Shown: positions 16,042-22,794 of the stretch, piece after piece | How the letters are laid out: each line of letters opens with the position of its first letter | How positions within the stretch are numbered: the first letter of the stretch is position 1 | Made by a program: the position numbers and the translations under genes | Notes under the pieces: model-generated | The model's database searches: none | What the model was told of the DNA's origin: nothing | The model's input: only the letters and a program-made list of their open reading frames with translations | Assembly (NCBI RefSeq): GCF_015235415.1 | Contig: NZ_JADGLL010000001.1 | Location: 62,001 to 126,000, forward strand | Source of the DNA: Microbacterium paludicola | Lineage (GTDB): Bacteria > Actinomycetota > Actinomycetes > Actinomycetales > Microbacteriaceae | Length of the DNA stretch: 64,000 nucleotides | Direction: 5' to 3'

Positions 16042-16860
16042 ATGACCGCACGCAGTGACGATCGCGCGCCCGCGGGGAACCTGCCCCGCATCCTGGCGCT
16101 GCCGGCGATCTTTGCCCTCGCTCTGCTCGTCGTCCCGCTCGGCGGGCTCATCGTGCGTGCCGAATGGGGAACGCTCTGGGCGGATGTCACGGCCCCCGAG
16201 TCGCTGAGCGCGCTCACCCTGTCGCTGGTGACGGGTGCCATCGCCACGGTCATCTGCCTGATCCTGGGTCTTCCGCTCGCCATCCTGATCGCGCGCGCCC
16301 GGCCGTGGCTCGCGGCCATCCTGCGCGTGCTCGTGACCGTCCCGCTCGTGCTTCCCCCGATGGTGGGCGGCGTCGCGCTGCTGTTCCTGTTCGGGCGGTC
16401 GGGCCCGGTCGGCCGCTGGCTCGAGGGGATCGGCCTCGGACTCCCCTTCACGACCGCCGCCGTGGTGGTCGCCCAGGTGTTCGTCGCGCTGCCCTTCCTG
16501 GTGCTGGCCGTCGAGGGCGCCGTGCGCGCGGTGGGCGTGGAGTACGAGCGCACGGCCGCAGCTCTCGGCGCCGGCCGCTGGGCGACGCTGCGGCGCATCA
16601 CGCTCCCGCTCGCGGCGCCCGGGCTGGTGGCGGGCCTTGTGCTCTGCTTCGCGCGCGCGATCGGCGAGTTCGGCGCGACGGCGCTGTTCGCCGGCAACAA
16701 CCCGGGCGTGACGCAGACGATGCCGCTCGCCATCTACACCGCGTTCAACGGCTCGGGCGTCGGGCAGGGGCCGGCGGTGGCGCTGTCGCTCCTGCTGCTC
16801 GTCACCGCGATCGCGGTGCTCCTTCTCGTGCGCGCGTGGCGGCCGGGGAGCGTGCGGTGA
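16042..16860 (+). CDS. modB: Molybdate ABC transporter permease ModB
   Basis: An integral membrane permease with about six helices. The binding-protein-dependent transport signature is seen in ALGAGRWATLRRITLPLAAPGLVAG and FARAIGEFGATALFAGN. I took ATG at 16042 (272 aa, MTARSDDRAPAG...); in-frame alternatives are ATG 15976 and GTG 16018, and none has a convincing ribosome site. The stop overlaps the modC GTG (GTGA). Confidence 0.9.
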   Translation: MTARSDDRAPAGNLPRILALPAIFALALLVVPLGGLIVRAEWGTLWADVTAPESLSALTLSLVTGAIATVICLILGLPLAILIARARPWLAAILRVLVTVPLVLPPMVGGVALLFLFGRSGPVGRWLEGIGLGLPFTTAAVVVAQVFVALPFLVLAVEGAVRAVGVEYERTAAALGAGRWATLRRITLPLAAPGLVAGLVLCFARAIGEFGATALFAGNNPGVTQTMPLAIYTAFNGSGVGQGPAVALSLLLLVTAIAVLLLVRAWRPGSVR

Positions 16861-18041
16861 GCGCGCCGGCGCGCCGCGTGGCGCTGAGGGGTCGCCGGCG
16901 CACGAGCGAGGGGACGGAGAGCGCTCTCGGCCCCGGCGTCGCGCTGATCGCGGACCTGGCGGTGCAGCGCGGGGACTTCCGGCTCGAGGCCGAACTGACC
17001 GTCTCGCAGGGCGAGGTGACGGCCGTGATGGGGCCGAGCGGGGCGGGGAAGTCGACGCTGCTGGCGGCCATCGCCGGCGCGGTGCGCCTGACGGAGGGAA
17101 GCATCCGGCTCGCGGACGGCACCCTCGTCACACGTCGCCGCCACCCGTCCGCCGCGACCCGCGGCGTCGTGATGCTCGGTCAGGACGCCCGGCTGTTCCC
17201 GCACCTGTCGGTGCGCGACAACGTCGCATTCGGTCTCGCGGTGCGCGGCCTTGCCAAGGACCGGGCCCGCCAGGTCGCCGACGAGTGGCTCTGGCGCGTC
17301 GGGCTCTCCGGGTCCGGCTCCCATCGCCCCCGCGAGCTCTCGGGCGGTCAGCAGCAGCGCGTCGCACTCGCGAGGGCCCTCGCCGTCTCCCCGCGGCTGC
17401 TGCTGCTCGACGAGCCGCTCACGGGCCTCGACGCCGAGACGGCCGCCGAGACCCGGGCCGTGGTGCACGATCAGCTCTCCTCGACGCGCACCACCACCCT
17501 CGTGGTCACGCACGACGCATTCGACGCGGCCGCCCTCGCGCGCCAGGTCGTGGTGATCGAAGGAGGCCGCGTGATGCAGCGCGGGCTCGTGAGCCGCGTG
17601 CTCGCCGCTCCCGCGACGCGCTTCGTCGCCGCGGCCGCCGGGCTCAACCGCGTGACCGGTGCCGCCGACGGCGGGCTCTGGCGCGCCCCCGGGATCGACG
17701 GCGACATCCGGCTCGCGTCCGCCGAACCCGCCGCGGAGCAGGACGGCGCGGCTCTCGTGGCGGTCTTCCGTCCGGCGGACGTCCGCCTCGCGCGCGCGGA
17801 GGAGAGCACCTGGACCGGGGCCGTGCGCGTCGCTCGCGACCAGCCGAGCGCGGTCGGCGAGTGGCTGGCTCGGGTGACGCGGCTCGAGCCGACCCCCGGG
17901 GGCGCGCGAGTGCACACCGCCAAGCCCGACGTCGTGGTCGACGTCCCGGCCGCCCAGCTCGCGGCGCTGGGGCTCGGGCCCGGCGATCCCGTGCGTCTTT
18001 CCGTCGATCGCTCGGATGTGCGCCTTCTCGCGGACGGGTGA
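16857..18041 (+). CDS. modC: Molybdate ABC transporter ATP-binding protein ModC
   Basis: A 394-residue ATPase. Walker A is GPSGAGKST, the signature LSGGQQQRVALARAL, Walker B LLLLDEP and the switch histidine VVTHD. A C-terminal regulatory segment after about residue 260 (FRPADVRLARAEEST...) resembles TOBE/Mop oxyanion-binding domains and may sense molybdate. GTG at 16857 is coupled to the modB stop. A basic N-terminal stretch of about 30 residues (RRVALRGRRRTSEG) is unusual. Confidence 0.93.
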   Translation: MSAPARRVALRGRRRTSEGTESALGPGVALIADLAVQRGDFRLEAELTVSQGEVTAVMGPSGAGKSTLLAAIAGAVRLTEGSIRLADGTLVTRRRHPSAATRGVVMLGQDARLFPHLSVRDNVAFGLAVRGLAKDRARQVADEWLWRVGLSGSGSHRPRELSGGQQQRVALARALAVSPRLLLLDEPLTGLDAETAAETRAVVHDQLSSTRTTTLVVTHDAFDAAALARQVVVIEGGRVMQRGLVSRVLAAPATRFVAAAAGLNRVTGAADGGLWRAPGIDGDIRLASAEPAAEQDGAALVAVFRPADVRLARAEESTWTGAVRVARDQPSAVGEWLARVTRLEPTPGGARVHTAKPDVVVDVPAAQLAALGLGPGDPVRLSVDRSDVRLLADG

Positions 18042-18078
18042 CGCGCGCCGCCGGGGCCCGGGTGGCCGCGGACGACCG

Positions 18079-18084
18079 TAGGCT
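18079..18084 (+). promoter_or_regulatory. Leaderless promoter -10 for the moaA leader ORF
   Basis: TAGGCT followed by six bases and ATG at 18091, the start of a 7-codon ORF that overlaps the moaA start. Confidence 0.55.
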
Positions 18085-18090
18085 GAGCAG

Positions 18091-18114
18091 ATGAAGAAGG
18101 GGCGCGTCTCGTGA
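18091..18114 (+). CDS. Seven-codon leader ORF coupled to moaA
   Basis: ATG AAG AAG GGG CGC GTC TCG TGA encodes MKKGRVS. It sits six bases after a TAGGCT -10, so it would be translated from a leaderless mRNA. Its stop (18112-18114) overlaps the moaA GTG at 18111. Its AAG AAG GGG codons also form the only ribosome-binding sequence for moaA, so translating ribosomes would both cover and deliver to that site. Expression is inferred from position only. Confidence 0.45.
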   Translation: MKKGRVS

Positions 18115-19175
18115 GCGCGGTGCCGGTCGCCATCGGCCTGCGCGCGCCCGTCGTCGCGCCCACAGCGGGCCAGGGTGGCCCGCTCGTCGACACGTTCGGC
18201 CGTGTTCACCGCGACCTGCGCATCTCGCTGACGGATCGCTGCTCGCTGCGGTGCACCTACTGCATGCCCGAGCAGGGGAACGAGTGGCTCGCGCGCACGA
18301 GCATCCTGTCCCTCGAGGAGATCGAGCGGATCGCACGCGTCGCCGCGGCCGCCGGGATCACGACGTTCCGCCTCACCGGCGGCGAACCTCTGCTGCGCAA
18401 CGACATCGTCGAGGTGGTGAGGCGCCTCGCGCGGATCGAGGGCCCCGCCGGACCCGTCCAGGTGGCGATGACGACCAACGGGATCCGGCTGCGCGAGTTC
18501 CTTCCCGACCTGATCGACGCGGGCCTGTCGCGCCTCAACATCTCGATCGACACGCTCCGCCGCGACCGCTTCCGCGACCTCACCCGCCGCGACCGGCTCG
18601 ACGACGTGCTCGACGGGATCGCCGCCGCGGCGGAGTCGGGTCTCACGCCCCTCAAGCTCAACGCCGTCGCCATGCGCGACGTGAACGACGACGAGCTCGT
18701 CGAGCTCGTGGAGTTCGCCGTGGCGCACGACGCGCAGCTGCGCTTCATCGAGCAGATGCCGCTGGATGCCGGGCACACCTGGTCGCGGGAGCGGATGGTC
18801 ACCCGCGAGGAGATCCTGCAGGCGCTGTCGGCGCGCTGGCGGCTCACACCGGTGGCGGGGCGCGGGGGAGCGCCGGCCGAGACCTGGATCCTCGACGACG
18901 GACCGCACAAGGTGGGCGTCATCGCGTCGGTCACCGCGCCCTTCTGCGGGGACTGCGACCGGCTGCGCCTGACCGCCGACGGGCAGCTGCGCAACTGCCT
19001 GTTCTCCACCACCGAGTTCGACCTGCTGCCGATCCTGCGCAGCGACGCGGATGATCTCGACGCGCGCCTCGACGCGATGCTGCGCGGCTGCATCCTCCGG
19101 AAGCTTCCGGGGCACGCGATCGACGATCCGTCGTTCCTGCAGCCGGCGCGCGGGATGAACGCGATCGGCGGCTGA
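18111..19175 (+). CDS. moaA: GTP 3',8-cyclase MoaA
   Basis: A radical-SAM enzyme (354 aa) that starts Moco synthesis from GTP. The N-terminal [4Fe-4S]/SAM site is DRCSLRCTYCMPEQ; FRLTGGEPLLR and LNISIDTLRRDRF are family motifs. The C-terminal cluster uses FCGDCDRLRL and a later Cys in LRNCLF. The protein ends with the Gly-Gly tail needed for activity (NAIGG). The GTG start is taken from AAGGGG spacing and from its coupling to a 7-codon leader ORF. It converges on cbiX. Confidence 0.96.
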   Translation: MSAVPVAIGLRAPVVAPTAGQGGPLVDTFGRVHRDLRISLTDRCSLRCTYCMPEQGNEWLARTSILSLEEIERIARVAAAAGITTFRLTGGEPLLRNDIVEVVRRLARIEGPAGPVQVAMTTNGIRLREFLPDLIDAGLSRLNISIDTLRRDRFRDLTRRDRLDDVLDGIAAAAESGLTPLKLNAVAMRDVNDDELVELVEFAVAHDAQLRFIEQMPLDAGHTWSRERMVTREEILQALSARWRLTPVAGRGGAPAETWILDDGPHKVGVIASVTAPFCGDCDRLRLTADGQLRNCLFSTTEFDLLPILRSDADDLDARLDAMLRGCILRKLPGHAIDDPSFLQPARGMNAIGG

Positions 19176-19210
19176 TCGGCGCTATCCGGGCCGATCTGTC
19201 GGGCGGGGCG

Positions 19211-19882
19211 TCAAAGCGCGTCGAGGCCCTCGCGGTACCGCTCGGCGATGACCTGGGCGATCCGCTCATCCGGACCGATGGGCGCGGTCACGACATCCGC
19301 GCCGGCGGCGGCGACCTCGTTCGCGAAGTACCCGGGAGCGAGCACGTAGCTCGCCGCCACGACGCGCTCCGCGCCGGCGGCGCGCGCGGATGCGACGGCC
19401 GTGGCGATGCGCGGGTCGGCCCCCGCCGCGTAGCCGACCGTGACCGGGTTCGGGATCAGCGGGGCGAGCAGGTCGCGCATCCGCTCGACGTGCACGGCCG
19501 CCTCGGGACGGGACGACCCCGCGGCAGCGAGCACAACGTGGTCTCCGGCGCGCAGTCCGGCCTCCTCCAGTCGCGCGACGAGCGTCTCGGCGAGCAGCGG
19601 ATGCGGCCCGAGCGGCGCCGCGGCAACCACGTCCTCGCGCGTGCGGGCGGCGCGGGCGATGTCGATGCCGGTGTGGAACCCCGCGGAGAGCAGCAGAGGC
19701 ACGATCACTGCCGGCCCGTCGACCGAGGCGACGACGTCGTCGATCGACGGCTCCTGCACATCCACGAAGGCCTCGGCGATCGGCGTCTCGGGGAGAAGCT
19801 GCTGCACCTGCGCGATGAGCGCGTGGATCGCGTCGCGCCCCTCCTGGAACCGGGTCCCGTGCGAGCAGGCGATGAGCGTCAT
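19211..19882 (-). CDS. Sirohydrochlorin chelatase-like protein (CbiX family)
   Basis: A 223-residue two-lobed class II chelatase. Metal-ligand histidines are expected in ACSHGTRFQEGRD (residue 7) and LLLSAGFHTGIDI (about residue 80). The family inserts Fe or Co into sirohydrochlorin; here iron for siroheme is likely, because the gene follows the HemD-like gene by a 4-base overlap and nirBD and cysG are upstream. The same gene pair lies beside nitrite reductase genes in Mycobacterium (Rv0259c/Rv0260c). CysG may provide the same activity. Confidence 0.85.
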   Translation of the reverse strand: MTLIACSHGTRFQEGRDAIHALIAQVQQLLPETPIAEAFVDVQEPSIDDVVASVDGPAVIVPLLLSAGFHTGIDIARAARTREDVVAAAPLGPHPLLAETLVARLEEAGLRAGDHVVLAAAGSSRPEAAVHVERMRDLLAPLIPNPVTVGYAAGADPRIATAVASARAAGAERVVAASYVLAPGYFANEVAAAGADVVTAPIGPDERIAQVIAERYREGLDAL

Positions 19883-21039
19883 TGATCCTCCACGTTCAGC
19901 CGGTAGCCGCGCTTCACGACGGTCTTGATCACGTCGGGGGCGCCGAGCGCCTCGCGCAGCCGCGCGACGGCCATCTCCACGGCGTGCGGGCTCTGGCCCG
20001 ATCGCGGCAGCACGCGCTGCAGATCGGCGCGGGAGACGACGCCGCCTCCCGCCTCGAACAGCGCCGCGACAACGTCGACGCCGGTCGGCGACAGCGGGAT
20101 GTAGCGACCGTCGAGCACCGCGCCGCCGCTGCGCAGCTCGAACCTGCCGGCGGGCGTCACGTGGTGGGGCGCGTGGCCGCCGCCGAAGTGCATCACGACC
20201 GCGCGCACGAGCGATCCGAGCCGCCCCCGCTCCGCGATCAGCGTCTCGATGTCCGCCTCGATCAGGGGCTCTGCGGTGATGGGGCCGACGGCGGTCATCA
20301 GCAGCCGCCGCTTCCGGGCGCGCAGCCGGATCGCGTCGAGCGCGTCGGCGCGCCGCGCCTCGGCGAGCCATTCGGCGGCGCCCGGTGCGGAGGTGAACAG
20401 CACGGCGTCGTAATCCCCGCGCGCGGCGGCGAGCACCGACCGGCGCACGACGGCCGGGTCCGGGGGAGGGCCCCAGCGGTACACCGTGAGGCTCACGACC
20501 TCGGCACCGTGTCCGGTGAACAGCTCGTCGAGCCCGTCCGCACCCGAGCCGTGATGCTGCACGGCGATCCGCTTGCCGGACACACCCTCGGCGACGAGGT
20601 ACTGGCCGAGCTCCGCGGCCGTCTCGGATTCGGCGACCCAGTCGGCCGTGAAGCCCGCCTGCTGGATCGCGCCGCGCGCCTTCGGCCCGCGGGCGACGAT
20701 CTGCGCGCCGCGGAACGCGACCTCCAGGTCTTCGGCGAGCCCTGCCTCATCCGCCGCCTCGACCCAGCCGCGGAATCCGACGCCCGTCGTCGCGACGACG
20801 ATGTCCGGCGGATCGGCGATGAGCTCCCGGGTCCGCGAGATCAGGCTCGGGTCGTCGATGTGGGATTCGATCGTGAGGGCCGCGGCCTGCTGGACCGTCG
20901 CGCCGTGCCGCTCGAGGGCCGCCGTCAGCTCGCTCGAGCGCCGATCCACGGCGATGAGCACCGAGCAACCGGCCAGGGCGGTCGAGAGCAGGCGCGGCGC
21001 CGCGCTGGAGTCGGGGATGAGGTCCGGCACGGGGGTCAC
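19879..21039 (-). CDS. HemD-like uroporphyrinogen-III synthase fused to a winged-helix DNA-binding domain
   Basis: A 386-residue fusion. Residues 1-270 have the uroporphyrinogen-III synthase fold (LAGCSVLIAVDRRSSELTAAL, VATTGVGFRGWVE, DAVLFTSAPGAAEWL). Residues about 290-386 are an OmpR/PhoB-type winged helix (YIPLSPTGVDVVAALF, AVEMAVARLREALG, VVKRGYRL). The architecture matches Mycobacterium Rv0260c, which is regarded as a regulator of nitrogen assimilation genes. Whether the enzymatic half is active is unclear. GTG 21039 has GGAAG upstream; the stop overlaps cbiX. Confidence 0.87.
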   Translation of the reverse strand: MTPVPDLIPDSSAAPRLLSTALAGCSVLIAVDRRSSELTAALERHGATVQQAAALTIESHIDDPSLISRTRELIADPPDIVVATTGVGFRGWVEAADEAGLAEDLEVAFRGAQIVARGPKARGAIQQAGFTADWVAESETAAELGQYLVAEGVSGKRIAVQHHGSGADGLDELFTGHGAEVVSLTVYRWGPPPDPAVVRRSVLAAARGDYDAVLFTSAPGAAEWLAEARRADALDAIRLRARKRRLLMTAVGPITAEPLIEADIETLIAERGRLGSLVRAVVMHFGGGHAPHHVTPAGRFELRSGGAVLDGRYIPLSPTGVDVVAALFEAGGGVVSRADLQRVLPRSGQSPHAVEMAVARLREALGAPDVIKTVVKRGYRLNVEDQ

Positions 21040-21100
21040 GTCTTCCAGGGGGAGGTCGGAGAAGGCGGGCGCGGATCGCGACGGCGGCGGGCGGACAGGA

Positions 21101-22333
21101 TCAGCCCGCGGCGGCGGCTTCGGCCGCGGGGACGGGCAGGAGCAGGTCGAGGCGGGCCACCTCGCCGATCACGATGACGGCGGGGTTGCGGATGCCGACC
21201 GACCGGGCATCGGCGACGGCCGTGGCGAGCGTCGTGTGCGTCGTCCGCTGCTGCGGCGTATGACCGCTCTCGACGATGGCGACGGGACGGGATGCGGGCG
21301 CGCCCGCGTCCAGCGCCGCGTCGACGATCCGTGCGAGGCCTGCGACGCCCATCAGCACCACGGTCGTCACCGCGTCGTCCGCGAGCGCGGCGAGCGTGGC
21401 GGGGGTGAGATCTCCCTGGCCGTTGACCATGTGCATCGCGCCGGACACGCCGCGGTGCGTGACCGGGATGCCCGCGGCCTGCGGCACGGACACGGCCGAC
21501 GTGGGGCCCGGCACGACCTCGACGGGCACGCCGGCCTCGAGGCACGCGGTGACCTCCTCGCCGCCGCGGCCGAAGACGAACGGATCGCCGCCCTTCAGCC
21601 GCACGACACGGCGGCCGGCCTGGGCATGGGCGACGATGAGCGCGTTGATCTCGTGCTGGGGCACCGGGTGGTGGCCGGGGCGCTTGCCGACGTCGACGAC
21701 CTCGACGTCGGGATCCAGCTCGGCGAGGACGTCGACCGGACCGAGCCGGTCGGCGATGACGACATCCGCCTCCGCGATCAGTCGCCGGGCCCGCACGGTC
21801 ATCAGGTCGACGGGGCCGGGGCCGCCGCCGACGAGGGCGACGCGCCCGCGGGCCGACTCCCTGACGCGGCGGACGGGGAGGGCGCCGCGATCGAGCAGGG
21901 CGGCGATGGCGTTGCGGACTCGTGCCGCGCGCCGGGGGTCGACGCCCGCGTCGGACGACACGGCGACGACGACGTCGCCCGAACGCGTCTCGGCCGTCAG
22001 TCGCGCGGAACCGTGGGCGCCGTCGGACGCGTTCACGCAGAAGGTGCGGGCGCTCTCGCACCACGCGGCGACGTCCGCGTCGATGCGCGGATCACCGGTG
22101 GCAGTGTGCACGAGCCAGGCCGCGGAGACGTCCTCCTCCCGCACCGACCGGGCGATCCAGGTGAGACCGTGCTGCTCGACGAGCTCCGTCGTCTCCGCGC
22201 CCAGAGCGGGAGCGACGATCCGGATGACGGCGCCCTCTTCGATCAGGCGCGGGATCCGGCGCGCGGCCACGGACCCGCCGCCGACGAAGAGCACATCGCG
22301 GCCGGCGAGCGAAACGCCGAGCATCGTCGTCAT
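21101..22333 (-). CDS. cysG: Siroheme synthase CysG (precorrin-2 dehydrogenase + uroporphyrinogen-III methyltransferase)
   Basis: A 410-residue bifunctional enzyme. Residues 1-150 are the NAD-dependent precorrin-2 dehydrogenase/chelatase half (LAGRDVLFVGGGSVAARRI, FCVNASDGAH). Residues 155-400 are the SAM uroporphyrinogen-III C-methyltransferase (VALVGGGPGPVDLMTVRA, RLKGGDPFVFGRGGEE, GIPVTHRGVSGA). ATG 22333 overlaps the nirD stop (ATGA) and has GGGAGGAG upstream. It supplies siroheme to NirB. It ends 61 bases before the hemD-like gene. Confidence 0.95.
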   Translation of the reverse strand: MTTMLGVSLAGRDVLFVGGGSVAARRIPRLIEEGAVIRIVAPALGAETTELVEQHGLTWIARSVREEDVSAAWLVHTATGDPRIDADVAAWCESARTFCVNASDGAHGSARLTAETRSGDVVVAVSSDAGVDPRRAARVRNAIAALLDRGALPVRRVRESARGRVALVGGGPGPVDLMTVRARRLIAEADVVIADRLGPVDVLAELDPDVEVVDVGKRPGHHPVPQHEINALIVAHAQAGRRVVRLKGGDPFVFGRGGEEVTACLEAGVPVEVVPGPTSAVSVPQAAGIPVTHRGVSGAMHMVNGQGDLTPATLAALADDAVTTVVLMGVAGLARIVDAALDAGAPASRPVAIVESGHTPQQRTTHTTLATAVADARSVGIRNPAVIVIGEVARLDLLLPVPAAEAAAAG

Positions 22334-22794
22334 CGCCTCTCCTCCCATTTGACGAGCACATCGCCGTCGCGAACCGCGACCGGCCAGACGGGGATGTCGA
22401 GCGGATCCTTGCCCTGGGTCTCCACCACCATTCCGGTGCGGAGGTCCCACGCCTGCTTGTGCAGGGGTGAGGCGATCGTGGGCACTTCCTCGCGCGACTC
22501 TTCGTTGCCAGAGTCTGACAGCGCCGTGTTTCCTGACGGCTGTGGCGTGTTACCAAGTGATTTCGTCCCGACGATGCCACGAGACAGGACGTTCGCGTGC
22601 CCGTAGGGGTCATAATTCGACACGGCGCGCACCGTGCCGTCCGCGAGCAGGAACAGCGCGATCTGCGTGTCGCGGCCCAGCAGGGCAGCGCGGCCGCGCT
22701 CCACCTCCAGGTCGGTGACGCGGCACACGCGCACCCATCCGCGCGGCGCCGCCGTGGTCTCCGCGGCGGGCGCAGTCTGCTCGGCGATGGTCAT
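22330..22794 (-). CDS. nirD: Nitrite reductase small subunit NirD (Rieske-like), with insertion
   Basis: NirD (154 aa) is the Rieske-fold small subunit of NADH-dependent assimilatory nitrite reductase. Conserved parts are GWVRVCRVTDLE, SNYDPYGHANVLSRGIVG and ASPLHKQAWDLRTG. Between the last two lies an atypical 27-residue stretch (about 77-103), Ser/Gly/Asn-rich with an 8-residue period (GNTPQPS, GNTALSDS, GNEES). Usual NirD proteins have only a few residues there. Start and stop overlap nirB and cysG by four bases each, so the gene is likely expressed and intact. Confidence 0.92.
   Translation of the reverse strand: MTIAEQTAPAAETTAAPRGWVRVCRVTDLEVERGRAALLGRDTQIALFLLADGTVRAVSNYDPYGHANVLSRGIVGTKSLGNTPQPSGNTALSDSGNEESREEVPTIASPLHKQAWDLRTGMVVETQGKDPLDIPVWPVAVRDGDVLVKWEERR
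22486..22566 (-). repeat. AT-richer in-frame insertion inside nirD
   Basis: About 81 bases coding residues 77-103 of NirD are near 57% GC by hand count, against roughly 70% around them, and use codons rare here (AAA, TCA, CTT, GGT, GGA). On the coding strand GACTCT and AGAGTC form a 6-bp stem around eight bases. GGTAACACG and GGAAACACG repeat 24 bases apart, giving the 8-residue peptide period. Confidence 0.65.

Noticed and set aside
18042-18110. Moco riboswitch before moaA
   Set aside because: Only about 70 bases separate modC and moaA, the -10 lies at 18079, and no suitable structure fits.
16734-19115. 793-codon open frame antisense to modC and moaA
   Set aside because: Composition and lack of motifs mark it as a shadow of two well-supported genes on the plus strand.
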